Below, in pieces: positions 1 to 9,142 of a stretch of DNA of 64,000 nucleotides. A program made the position numbers and the translations under genes. This DNA comes from Anabaena sp051781005 (lineage in GTDB: Bacteria > Cyanobacteriota > Cyanobacteriia > Cyanobacteriales > Nostocaceae), in the NCBI RefSeq assembly GCF_051781005.1, contig NZ_JBPWOA010000021.1, positions 1 to 64,000 of the forward strand, read 5' to 3'. Position 1 is the stretch's first letter. Each line of letters opens with the position of its first letter. The notes below the pieces were generated by a model. It worked only from the letters and a program-made list of their open reading frames with translations, ran no database searches and was not told where the DNA came from.

Positions 1-1325
1 GGCTGTGTAATCGTTTGTTGTGGATGCAAGATACTTATAAATTAACACCACAAGACCGGGTTTTACAAAAAACTCCTTTCAGTTTTGATGTTTCAGTTTG
101 GGAGTTTTTCTGGCCATTAATCACCGGAGCAAAATTGGTAATTGCCCAACCAGGAGGACATCAAGATAGTGCTTATTTAGTCCAACTAATTGCTCAAGAG
201 CAAATCACAACGGTGCATTTTGTCCCTTCCATGCTGCAAGTGTTTTTAGAGGAGTTAGGGTTGGAATCTTGTAGCTGTCTCAAACGGGTGATTTGCAGTG
301 GAGAAGCTCTAGCTAAAACTTTACAAGACCGCTTTTTTGCCCGTCTGGATGCTGAATTGCATAACTTGTATGGCCCAACGGAAGCAGCAATTGATGTGAC
401 TTTTTGGCAATGTCAGCCTCATAGTCAATTGCCATTTGTGCCTATTGGTCGCCCCATTGCTAATACCCAAATTTATATTCTCGATAGCCAAGGAAAACCT
501 ACTCCTGTGGGTGTACCTGGGGAATTACATATTGGTGGGGTTGGACTGGCTAGAGGTTATTTAAATCGTCCAGATTTGACCAAAGAGAAATTTATTCCCC
601 ATCCTTTTAGTGAGGAATTAGATAGTCGTCTTTATAAAACTGGTGATTTAGCTCGATATTTATCTAATGGTGAGATTGAATATATTGGTCGTGTTGATTA
701 TCAAGTTAAGATTCGCGGCTTTCGGATTGAATTAGGAGAAATTGAATCAGTTATTAGTCAACATCCAGATGTGCGAGAATCTGTAGTTATAGTTCACTCA
801 GATAAAGCGGATTTTCAACGTTTGGTAGCATATCTAGTTCCCTACTCAGAACAAGAGTTGATAATTGCTCAATTGCGGCAATTTTTAGAATTGAGACTGC
901 CAGATTACATGATCCCAAATGTGTTTGTCATGCTTGAGGCATTACCATTAACACCTAATGGCAAAGTAGATCGCAAAGCTTTACCTATACCCGATACATT
1001 TCTCAGAGATAGTGAAGTTGTTTTTGTTCCACCACGCACATCTATAGAGAAAACATTAGCTGCTATATATGTTGATGTTTTAAGACTAGAAAAAGTCAGC
1101 ATTCATGACAATTTCTTTGCCTTGGGAGGACATTCTTTGTTAGCAACTAAAGTTATTTCTCGGTTGCGTGAAGCATTCAAGCTGGAGTTGCCTCTGCGGA
1201 GTTTGTTTGAGCGACCAACTATAGCTGGTTTAGCAGAGCGGATAGAAACAATGCGTTTAGCTCTCACCCAGGTTTCGCGGTCTTCTCTCATTATGCAGCC
1301 AGGTCGAAAGGAAATTGAATTATGA
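1..1325 (+). CDS. NRPS C-terminal fragment (A-PCP), Ser-type adenylation domain, 5' end outside window
   Basis: Nonribosomal peptide synthetase, cut by the left window edge: the frame is open from base 3 and already reads LCNRLLWMQ, an internal adenylation-domain segment. Visible A-domain cores are FSFDVSVWEFF (A4), NLYGPTEAA (A5), YKTGDLARY (A7), GRVDYQVKIRGFRIELGE (A8) and NGKVDRKALP (A10). A peptidyl carrier domain follows with the phosphopantetheine serine in GGHSLLATK. Aligned by eye to GrsA, the specificity residues read DVWHISLID, which matches the well-known serine code (DVWHLSLID). There is no epimerase or thioesterase after the carrier, so the residue should pass on as L-Ser to the next protein. 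The stop overlaps the next ATG by 4 bases (ATGA), so the two are translationally coupled. Confidence 0.93.
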   Translation, partial: LCNRLLWMQDTYKLTPQDRVLQKTPFSFDVSVWEFFWPLITGAKLVIAQPGGHQDSAYLVQLIAQEQITTVHFVPSMLQVFLEELGLESCSCLKRVICSGEALAKTLQDRFFARLDAELHNLYGPTEAAIDVTFWQCQPHSQLPFVPIGRPIANTQIYILDSQGKPTPVGVPGELHIGGVGLARGYLNRPDLTKEKFIPHPFSEELDSRLYKTGDLARYLSNGEIEYIGRVDYQVKIRGFRIELGEIESVISQHPDVRESVVIVHSDKADFQRLVAYLVPYSEQELIIAQLRQFLELRLPDYMIPNVFVMLEALPLTPNGKVDRKALPIPDTFLRDSEVVFVPPRTSIEKTLAAIYVDVLRLEKVSIHDNFFALGGHSLLATKVISRLREAFKLELPLRSLFERPTIAGLAERIETMRLALTQVSRSSLIMQPGRKEIEL

Positions 1326-4300
1326 AAACTATTGATGAATTTTTATCTTATCTTTATAGTTTGGATGTAACACTTTGGGTAGAAGATCAACGCCTACGTT
1401 GTAATGCTCCAGAGGAAGTATTGACCCCAAACCTCAGCAGTCAGATTTCTGAACGCAAAGCCGAAATTTTGGAGTTTCTCACCCAAGCTGAATTAACTTT
1501 CAATTCACAAGCTCAGTTTATTCTTCCCATTTCTCGAACGAAAAATATCCTCTTATCTTTTGCTCAACAACGGCTTTGGTTCATCGACCAAATGGAACAA
1601 AATAGTTCCTTTTACAACATACCTGCTGCGGTGCGTCTGGTTGGTTTATTGAATTTACCCGCTTTTGAACAAAGCTGTCACGAAATCATCCGTCGTCATG
1701 AAGTTCTGCGTACTAATTTCCAGGCTTTAGACGGTCAGCCATTCCAGGTAATTAACCCCTTTGCCCCCAGGGTGCTGCCAGTTATAAATCTGCGAGATTT
1801 GAGTCAAGAGGAGCGGGAAATTGAAGTTTTACATTTAGCTCATGAGGAAGCCCAAAAACCTTTTAATTTAGCTCAAGACCCCCTGCTACGAATTACTGTT
1901 TTGCATCTAGATGAGACTGAGTATGTAGTGCTGTTGACTATGCATCATATTATCTCCGATGCCTGGTCTATAGGCATTTTCCTGGGAGAATTAAAGGATT
2001 TGTATACAGCTTTTTGTGATGGAAAACCATCCCTACTTCCAGAATTATCTATCCAATATGCTGACTTTGCTAATTGGCAGCGTCAGTGGTTACAGGGTGA
2101 TGTACTATCGGCTCAACTTACTTACTGGAGGCAACAACTTGGCGGTAATTTACCGATATTACAATTGCCTACAGACCGTCCTCGTCCCAGAGTTCAGACA
2201 TTCCGGGGTGCGAGTAAATCTTTTTGTTTGTCTCTTGAACTGACTGAGGCGCTGAAAGTTCTGAGTCAAAAGAAAGAAGTTACTCTTTTTATGACTCTAC
2301 TAACGGTATTTAAAGTCTTACTCTACCGTTACACTTCTCAAGTAGATTTATTGGTTGGTTCACCTATTGCTAACCGGAATCGGGTGGAAATTGAAGGATT
2401 GATTGGCTTTTTTGTCAATACTTTGGTGTTGCGTACTGACCTTTCTGGCAACCCAACTTTTTGGGAATTACTCGGTCGGGTGCGACAGGTGACTTGGGAA
2501 GCTTACGATCATCAAGATTTGCCTTTTGAAAAATTGATAGAGGAGTTGCAACCTGAGCGGGATTTGAGCTACAGTCCTCTGTTTCAGACGATGTTTGTGT
2601 TACAAAATACGCCTGATCTAGATATCATACTTCCTGATTTAACTATTACTCCCCTAGCCCAAACAAACTCTACTGCTAAGTTAGATCTAATTCTAGATAT
2701 GCGTGAAACTTCCGCAGGATTGACGGGGGTATTAGAATACAACACAGATTTGTTTGATGATGTAACTATTGACCGCATGGTGGAGCATTTTCAAACTTTG
2801 GTATTGGGTATTGTTAATGATCCAGAACAGCGAATTGGGGAATTACCTTTATTAACGATATCTGAACAGCATCAGTTGTTGGTGGAGTGGAATGATACTC
2901 AAACAGATTATCCCCCAGATTTGTGCTTCCATGAGTTATTTGCAGCCCAAGTTGCACAAACTCCAGATGCAGTTGCAGTGGTTTTTGGGGATCAATATTT
3001 AACCTATCGGCAGTTAAATCAACGGGCTAATCAACTGGGACAATACTTGCAAAAGCTGGGTGTAGTACCTGAGACTATTGTGGGAATTTGTGTAGAGCGA
3101 TCGCTAGAAATGATCGTAGCATTATTGGGCATCCTCAAAGCTGGTGGGGCTTATCTACCTTTAGATCCTGCATACCCCCAAGAACGCTTGGCTTTCATGT
3201 TGTCAGATTCTCAAATCCCGATTTTATTGACAACTCAGAATTTAGTTACAAGACTACCTGATTATTCAGGACAAATAATTTCCTTAGATGCAAACTGGGA
3301 AAAAATTAGTCAATACAGTGATGAAAACCCAATAAGTGGCGTAACAACCAAAAACCTAGCTTATCTAATTTACACCTCCGGTTCTACGGGAAATCCCAAG
3401 GGTGTGTTAGTTAATCATGAGGGATTGGTAAACTTAACCCAAGACAAAATTCGCACTTGTCGCGTCAAACCTGATAGTCGCGTCCTCCAATTTTTCTCCT
3501 TCAGTTTTGATGCTTCTATCCCCGAAATAGTTATCGCGCTTGGTTCTGGTGCAGCCCTCCACTTAGCAACCCCAGAGGAGTTACAACCAGGAATGCCCTT
3601 AATGCGGTTATTGCGCGAACAAGCTATCACCCATATCACCATACTTCCGTCAGCCCTAGCAGCATTAACGCCTGAAGATTTACCAGCGTTGCAAATGGTG
3701 TTAGTAGGAGGAGAAGCGCCTTCTGTAGAAATGATCGAACAATGGTCAAAGGGGCGACTATTTATTAACGCCTATGGCCCCACTGAAACGACGGTAAACG
3801 CCAGTATGGTGGAATGTGGTAATGGGGGTCAAATATCGCCTACTATTCGTCCTGCTGCCAATAAGCAGTTATACATTTTAGATAGCCAGCATCAACTTGT
3901 CCCTGTGGGAGTTGTGGGTGAAGTATACATTGGTGGAGTTGGTTTGGCACGGGGTTATCTCAACCTTCCTGAAAAAACTGCGGAGGCTTTCATTTCCAAC
4001 CCGTTTAATCATCAACCAGGTAGCCGTCTTTACAAAACTGGGGATTTAGGTTGTTATCTCAAAGATGGTAACATCAAGCTTCTTGGTCGTGTCGATCATC
4101 AAGTTAAAATTCGTGGTTTTCGCATTGAACTGGGAGAGGTTGAAGTGTTGCTTTCCCAACACCCAGCAGTCCGAGAAACTGTGGTTGTAGTTCAGGATCA
4201 TCTTGGTGAAAAACGTCTAGTGGCTTATGTTGTTCCTGAGTCAGAAACTATTCCTACTACCAGTGATTTACGCCGCTTCATTGAAAAAACTTTGCCCAAG

Positions 4301-5881
4301 TATATGGTTCCTGCGGTTTTCGTGATCTTGCCAGGCTTACCATTGAATCCTAATGGTAAAGTAGACCGTCGCGCTTTGCCAGTACCTGAGACGATTCGAC
4401 CTGAGTTAGACGCAGTTTATGTTGCTCCTCGTACCCCAATAGAGTCGATTTTGGCGGAAATTTTTGCTCAGGTACTTCGGGTTAAGCAGGTGGGTGTTGA
4501 TGATGATTTCTTTGAGTTGGGAGGACATTCATTACTGGCAACACAATTAATTGCTCGTTTGTTCAAGGCTTTTCAGGTAGAGTTAACGGTGATTGATCTG
4601 TTTGAAGTGCCGACTGTTGCAGGTTTGGCTGAACGGATTGAAAATATCCAAATTAGGGGAATTGTACCTGAAAATAGTGGTGAAACTTTAGCATTGCTGA
4701 GGGCTGATGCTGTTTTAGACTCGACAATTTATCCTCCAACTGTAGTCACCCAAAACTGTGAAGTCAATTCTATTTTATTAACTGGAGCAACTGGTTTTCT
4801 GGGAGCTTTTTTACTGCACGAACTCCTGCAACAAACATCGGCAGTTATTTACTGTTTGGTGAGGGGAAAAGATAGGGAGTCAGCTAGGCAAAAGCTACAA
4901 AAATGCTTGGAGTCTTATTTACTTGGGGATGAAGATTATAGTCATAGAGTTATTCCTGTGCTTGGAGATTTATCACAGCCTTTTTTGGGTGTTGGTGAAG
5001 CAGAATTTCAAAAGATGGCTGAGTGCATTGATGTAATTTATCATAATGGCGCTTGGGTAAATCATGCTTCTCCCTACTCGTTACTGAAAACTACCAATGT
5101 TTTTGGAACTCAAGAAGTTTTGAGGTTGGCCTGTGAGGTGAAAACTAAACCTGTACATTTCATGTCTGCTACCAGCGTTTTCTCTGCGGTGGGTGATTCT
5201 GGTGTGAAAGTAGTCCGAGAAGAGGATAATATTGATGATGGACAAGTACCATTGGGTGGTTATAACCAAAGTAAATGGGTTGCCGAAAAATTAGTGACTG
5301 AAGCTGGTTTGCGGGGTCTTCCTGTTTGTATTTATCGACTAGGACGCATATCAGGACACAGCCAAACAGGTGTGTTTAATGTCAATGACTTTTTGTACAG
5401 GTTAATTATCGGTTGTGTGCAGTTAGGGAGTATTCCAGATCAGGGAATGATGCTGGATCTAATTCCGGTAGATTATACCAGTCAGGCTATTGTTCATTTA
5501 TCAAAGCAATCAGCGTCCTGGAATCAGGCTTTTCACTTCGTTCATCCTCAACCTGTTTGTTCAAGTGTACTATTTGAAAAAATGCGATCGCTTGGATACT
5601 CTATTCAGCAAGTTGGTTACGACCAATGGCATACACAACTACTGAATATAGCCGAAAATTCACCCGAACACGCTTTATATCCCTTGGTTTCACTTTTTCC
5701 CAGCAGATTCTCTCCAGCTAAAACCACGGATAACACAGTTTTAAAATTTGATTGTCAAAATACACTCGATGGACTTACAGGTACATCTATTACCTGTCCA
5801 CCTATTGATGAAAAGTTGCTAAATACCTACATTTCATATCTCATCGATCATGGTTTTCTCGCTTCTATATCGGTGCATTAG
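1322..5881 (+). CDS. Terminal NRPS module: TubC-like docking domain, C, A, PCP, thioester reductase
   Basis: 1519 aa. Residues 1-55 look like a TubC N-terminal docking domain. A condensation domain follows (SFAQQRLWFIDQ; catalytic HHIISDAWS near 207). The A domain has LIYTSGSTGNPKG near 683, NAYGPTETT, YKTGDLGCY and GRVDHQVKIRGFRIELGE. The carrier serine lies in GGHSLLATQ near 1066. The last 390 residues are a Thioester-redct/NAD-binding_4 reductase with LTGATGFLG near 1152 and catalytic YNQSK near 1313. The product should therefore leave as an aldehyde or alcohol by NAD(P)H reduction, not by hydrolysis. The A-domain code by GrsA alignment is DAPTLGAVN: Asp235 fits an alpha-amino acid, but the code matches no specificity I know well. 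An aromatic residue is plausible. There is no epimerase domain. The methyltransferase and aminotransferase downstream could act on the released aldehyde. Confidence 0.95.
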   Translation: MKTIDEFLSYLYSLDVTLWVEDQRLRCNAPEEVLTPNLSSQISERKAEILEFLTQAELTFNSQAQFILPISRTKNILLSFAQQRLWFIDQMEQNSSFYNIPAAVRLVGLLNLPAFEQSCHEIIRRHEVLRTNFQALDGQPFQVINPFAPRVLPVINLRDLSQEEREIEVLHLAHEEAQKPFNLAQDPLLRITVLHLDETEYVVLLTMHHIISDAWSIGIFLGELKDLYTAFCDGKPSLLPELSIQYADFANWQRQWLQGDVLSAQLTYWRQQLGGNLPILQLPTDRPRPRVQTFRGASKSFCLSLELTEALKVLSQKKEVTLFMTLLTVFKVLLYRYTSQVDLLVGSPIANRNRVEIEGLIGFFVNTLVLRTDLSGNPTFWELLGRVRQVTWEAYDHQDLPFEKLIEELQPERDLSYSPLFQTMFVLQNTPDLDIILPDLTITPLAQTNSTAKLDLILDMRETSAGLTGVLEYNTDLFDDVTIDRMVEHFQTLVLGIVNDPEQRIGELPLLTISEQHQLLVEWNDTQTDYPPDLCFHELFAAQVAQTPDAVAVVFGDQYLTYRQLNQRANQLGQYLQKLGVVPETIVGICVERSLEMIVALLGILKAGGAYLPLDPAYPQERLAFMLSDSQIPILLTTQNLVTRLPDYSGQIISLDANWEKISQYSDENPISGVTTKNLAYLIYTSGSTGNPKGVLVNHEGLVNLTQDKIRTCRVKPDSRVLQFFSFSFDASIPEIVIALGSGAALHLATPEELQPGMPLMRLLREQAITHITILPSALAALTPEDLPALQMVLVGGEAPSVEMIEQWSKGRLFINAYGPTETTVNASMVECGNGGQISPTIRPAANKQLYILDSQHQLVPVGVVGEVYIGGVGLARGYLNLPEKTAEAFISNPFNHQPGSRLYKTGDLGCYLKDGNIKLLGRVDHQVKIRGFRIELGEVEVLLSQHPAVRETVVVVQDHLGEKRLVAYVVPESETIPTTSDLRRFIEKTLPKYMVPAVFVILPGLPLNPNGKVDRRALPVPETIRPELDAVYVAPRTPIESILAEIFAQVLRVKQVGVDDDFFELGGHSLLATQLIARLFKAFQVELTVIDLFEVPTVAGLAERIENIQIRGIVPENSGETLALLRADAVLDSTIYPPTVVTQNCEVNSILLTGATGFLGAFLLHELLQQTSAVIYCLVRGKDRESARQKLQKCLESYLLGDEDYSHRVIPVLGDLSQPFLGVGEAEFQKMAECIDVIYHNGAWVNHASPYSLLKTTNVFGTQEVLRLACEVKTKPVHFMSATSVFSAVGDSGVKVVREEDNIDDGQVPLGGYNQSKWVAEKLVTEAGLRGLPVCIYRLGRISGHSQTGVFNVNDFLYRLIIGCVQLGSIPDQGMMLDLIPVDYTSQAIVHLSKQSASWNQAFHFVHPQPVCSSVLFEKMRSLGYSIQQVGYDQWHTQLLNIAENSPEHALYPLVSLFPSRFSPAKTTDNTVLKFDCQNTLDGLTGTSITCPPIDEKLLNTYISYLIDHGFLASISVH

Positions 5882-5968
5882 AATTTAGATATTTTTCCCT
5901 CACACTTTAGAAGCAGAAAAGAATCAATTGTTTGTTTTTTATCTTATTTAATTCAAGGAACATATTTG

Positions 5969-6835
5969 ATGAATTCACAAATGCGCTACACAGATTACGA
6001 CCCTTGGGCTTGGTTATATAACGAATCAGAAGCACACCTAGCCTCTCGTCGTTTGTTACCAAAATTGGAACAATTAGTCTTATCACATCTTCCTGTCGGA
6101 GGGCAAATTCTTGACCTTTGTTGTGGTACTGGACAATTAACAAATCTGCTAATTCTCAAAGGTTATCAAGTAACTGGACTTGATGGTTCAGAAAAGATGT
6201 TGCACTATGCTCAAAAAAATGCACCTAATGCTAAATTTCTTTTAGGTGATGCACGCTCATTTGAATTACCAAATACTTTTGATGCAGTTATCTGCACTGA
6301 TTCTGCTCTTAACCATATCATGAGTCTTGAAGAACTTAAAAGTGTTTTTCGTAATGTGTATGCAGCCATGAAAGAAAACACTAGATTCTTTTTTGATTTA
6401 GGTCTTGAAAACCGATATCGCAACATAGTATTCAATGATGGTGAACTCCAAGAGAACTATGCCTGGAGTGTTGGTGAAACCTATAATGCAGAAGCAAAAA
6501 TAGGTACATTTACAATCACTATCTTTCAACCAAATAATAGTCAATCAAGTAAAAAATATAAACAAATTGACTTGATTGTACAGCAGATAAAACGCTCTGT
6601 TTACAATAATTTTTTGCGCTATCTGAAACCCTCAACATTATTACAACTACTAGATCAAGACTGGGGGCATTCTGCAATTACTTTTTCCGTAAAACCTTAT
6701 TCTCAAGCAGAGATTAAATCAGCATTATCAGAAGTTGGTTTTACAAATGTTAATGCCTATAATCATAAACTTGGTTTAGCTACTGCTAAAGACAATAAAT
6801 TAGTATATTTTGTAGCTCACAAATCAAAAAAATAG
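5969..6835 (+). CDS. Class I SAM-dependent methyltransferase of the siderophore/NRPS cluster
   Basis: 288 aa from the ATG at 5969, preceded by AAGGAA at about 5955; a TTG one codon earlier is less likely. SAM-binding motif I is ILDLCCGTGQLT near residues 48-59, followed by the acidic post-I strand VTGLDGSEKM and the motif NTFDAVICTDSALNHI. The fold class is secure. The substrate is not visible, but lack of a membrane segment and the position directly behind the terminal NRPS gene suggest tailoring of the peptide. N-methylation of an amine is the most economical guess, because the next gene is an aminotransferase. It lies 87 bp after the NRPS stop, probably in the same transcript. Confidence 0.85.
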   Translation: MNSQMRYTDYDPWAWLYNESEAHLASRRLLPKLEQLVLSHLPVGGQILDLCCGTGQLTNLLILKGYQVTGLDGSEKMLHYAQKNAPNAKFLLGDARSFELPNTFDAVICTDSALNHIMSLEELKSVFRNVYAAMKENTRFFFDLGLENRYRNIVFNDGELQENYAWSVGETYNAEAKIGTFTITIFQPNNSQSSKKYKQIDLIVQQIKRSVYNNFLRYLKPSTLLQLLDQDWGHSAITFSVKPYSQAEIKSALSEVGFTNVNAYNHKLGLATAKDNKLVYFVAHKSKK

Positions 6836-6994
6836 CTGTGCTTCGTAATTCTTACTTCCAATTTGCAGGAAATCAAACATCCCATAAATTGAAAGCTATT
6901 CAATTAATAAATTAATGTGATAGCTGCAAATTTAATTACGAATTAGCAATTATTTGATCAACTTAAAATAAGCAAAAGGAAGGATAGAAATTTA

Positions 6995-8395
6995 ATGCAA
7001 GTAAAAACACCAGATATGAAACAGCAACATTTGACAGCGTTAATTGAACGCTATACCAAACGGACACAGACTTCAAAAAAAATGACCCAAGCCTATCGTC
7101 CGTTACTAGCTGACCCCAGAGTACCAGACTGGTTTAATCTTTCCACAAAAGAGATGTGCTATCTAATTGTGGGAAAAAAAGCTAAAGGATCTCGGATTTG
7201 GGACATTGATGATAATGAATATGTAGATATCATTATGGGATTTGGAGCCAATCTTTTAGGTCACAATCCACTGTTTATTCAAGAAGCAATTATAGAGCAA
7301 CTGGAGAAAGGAATACCCCTGGGACCTCAATCGGAAGTGGTTGGTGAAGTAGCTCAATTAATTAGTGAAATGACAGGTATGGAACGAGTCGCTTTTAGTA
7401 ATACAGGTACAGAAGCTGTAATGACAGCGATTCGTTTGGCGAGAGCGGCTACAAAGCGCAGTAAAATTGCTATCTTTTCGGGTGCTTATCATGGTCATTT
7501 TGATGGTACTTTAGCTAAAGCTCAAACGAATAAAAATTCTGATGTAGTACCTATAGCACCTGGAGTTTTGCCAGGTATGATTGAAGATGTCTTGATTTTA
7601 GATTATGGGAGTTCTCAGTCATTAGAGATTATCAAAACCTATCAAGATGAATTAGCAGCTGTATTGGTTGAACCTATACAGACGCGACGGCCAGATTTAC
7701 AGCCTCAAGAGTTTCTACAACAACTCAGACAACTAACACAAAAATCAGGTATAACTTTAATTTTTGATGAAATGATAACTGGTTTTCGCTTGCATTTGGG
7801 CGGCGCTCAGGCTTGGTTTGGTGTGGAAGCAGATATAGCAACTTACGGTAAAGTTGTTGGTGGGGGAATGCCGATTGGTGTGATTGCTGGCAAAGCTATC
7901 TACATGGATAAAATTGATGGTGGTATGTGGAATTATGGTGATACTTCTTCCCCTGAAGTAGAAAGAACATTTTTTGCTGGTACTCACTGTAAGCATCCAC
8001 TATCTATGGCTGCGGCTTGGGCAGTTCTTAAGTATTTAAAATTGCAAGGTTCTTCTCTACAAGAAGAATTAAATCAACGGACTGCACAATATGTAGAACG
8101 ATTAAATGTCTTTTTTACAGCCAAGCATTTACCTATTCGCATGGCTAATTTTGGCTCATTTTTTGGACCAATTTTTCGGGAAGAATTTTTGTCTGGGGAC
8201 GTTGCTTCTATAATGATGGGTCTGGATTTATTGCGCTATCACCTGTTTGATAGAGGAGTTTTGCTGCGAGGTGAGGGCGGGGGTTTCTTATCCACATCTC
8301 ATACAGATGAAGATGTTGACTATATTGTGCAGGCAATGAAAGATAGCATTAATGAAATACAATCGGCAGGGTTTTTCCCTAATGGTAGTGTTTGA
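6995..8395 (+). CDS. Class III PLP aminotransferase (glutamate-1-semialdehyde aminotransferase-like)
   Basis: 466 aa, ATG preceded by AAAGGAAGG. It shows the fold-type I class III pattern: FSNTGTEAVMTAIRLAR, GAYHGHFDG, the PLP-contacting IFDEMITGFR and the Schiff-base lysine in YGKVVGGGMPIG near residue 285. The C-terminal part (FFAGTHCKHPLSMAAAW) resembles the aminotransferase domains embedded in NRPS/PKS proteins such as McyE and MycA more than tetrapyrrole HemL. That resemblance, plus the position behind a reductase-terminated NRPS, suggests it turns the released peptide aldehyde into a primary amine. It could instead aminate a polyketide intermediate made upstream of the window. The 159-bp gap before it holds no clear terminator. 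Confidence 0.88.
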   Translation: MQVKTPDMKQQHLTALIERYTKRTQTSKKMTQAYRPLLADPRVPDWFNLSTKEMCYLIVGKKAKGSRIWDIDDNEYVDIIMGFGANLLGHNPLFIQEAIIEQLEKGIPLGPQSEVVGEVAQLISEMTGMERVAFSNTGTEAVMTAIRLARAATKRSKIAIFSGAYHGHFDGTLAKAQTNKNSDVVPIAPGVLPGMIEDVLILDYGSSQSLEIIKTYQDELAAVLVEPIQTRRPDLQPQEFLQQLRQLTQKSGITLIFDEMITGFRLHLGGAQAWFGVEADIATYGKVVGGGMPIGVIAGKAIYMDKIDGGMWNYGDTSSPEVERTFFAGTHCKHPLSMAAAWAVLKYLKLQGSSLQEELNQRTAQYVERLNVFFTAKHLPIRMANFGSFFGPIFREEFLSGDVASIMMGLDLLRYHLFDRGVLLRGEGGGFLSTSHTDEDVDYIVQAMKDSINEIQSAGFFPNGSV

Positions 8396-8488
8396 AAATG
8401 TGGATTAAACAAAATACAAAACTTTTGTTTTGTATATGCATTAGCAATACTCACAGGACTTACGCAACTGGCACATTGGTAAGGTGCA

Positions 8489-8533
8489 TCAGATATCAAA
8501 AATCTAGTAAATAAACGGATTTTTGATATCTGA
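8489..8533. repeat. Perfect 16-bp inverted repeat between aminotransferase and next gene
   Basis: TCAGATATCAAAAATC at 8489-8504 is matched exactly in reverse complement at 8518-8533 with a 13-nt loop. No T-run follows, so it is not a textbook terminator. The flank at 8456 (AGGACTTACGCAACT) is the same as the end of the element at 28486-28589, so this probably belongs to a dispersed foldback repeat that sits in the operon. Confidence 0.75.
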
Positions 8534-8668
8534 CGTGGTTGGTGAGCTTGCCGAACCACACCCTACAATAGATTTCTGGTGTGACACGCAACTTTAGTCC
8601 TAACTCAGTCCTTTTTTCGGTCAATAGGGCTATCAATGCATCAACCCTAATATAAATTCTGCCCTGAT

Positions 8669-9142
8669 ATGACCAAAAATCATTTTTCTGTCCAACTACA
8701 TTTACTTGTTCCTTGGGATTTACCTATCGAGCAGGAACTCAATGAAGTTGATAAAACTAAGTTATACGAAGCACTTAATCAGTTGTTACTGGCTCTTAAA
8801 CAACCTGGAGTTCAAGAAGCACTTATTATCGTTAATCAAGCATTGGCAAACTTGGAAATAACAGATGTAATTACAGCAGAAATATCATCTACAGAAACTT
8901 CTCTGAAAACTGTTGAGGTGGAAGATTTTGATAATTATTTTGGTGTGATGCATATCCAAACTCAGGAACCTGCTATCTGTCTGGTGAGGAGTTTACTTTT
9001 AGTGTATAGAAATTTTCTGGAACTTAGTCAAAATTTTGATGATTTCGACCCTATCCATATAGAAATGCAAAAGAAAGGATTTGAAACTTATACATATTTG
9101 TTATCAAGAGTTTTTAGTTTATGTCTGGAGAAAATTTCATGA
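8669..9142 (+). CDS. Unrecognised 157-aa helical protein of the siderophore cluster
   Basis: I do not recognise this family with confidence. The sequence is acidic and looks mainly helical, without signal peptide or membrane segment. It has a variable Thr/Ser/Glu stretch near residues 65-85. Its TGA overlaps the next gene's ATG by 4 bases (9139-9142), so the two proteins are very probably made together and may form one complex. Together they are about 352 aa long. If the downstream protein is related to heme-dependent tyrosine hydroxylases of the SfmD type, this could be the N-terminal half of a split enzyme. That is an inference. No strong ribosome-binding site precedes the ATG. Confidence 0.7.
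   Translation: MTKNHFSVQLHLLVPWDLPIEQELNEVDKTKLYEALNQLLLALKQPGVQEALIIVNQALANLEITDVITAEISSTETSLKTVEVEDFDNYFGVMHIQTQEPAICLVRSLLLVYRNFLELSQNFDDFDPIHIEMQKKGFETYTYLLSRVFSLCLEKIS

Noticed and set aside
6995..8395. Tetrapyrrole glutamate-1-semialdehyde aminomutase (hemL)
   Set aside because: Class III aminotransferase, but N-terminal and C-terminal segments look like NRPS/PKS-associated aminotransferases, and it sits in an NRPS operon.
8489..8533. Rho-independent terminator of the siderophore operon
   Set aside because: Stem is perfect but AT-rich and no T-run follows on either side.
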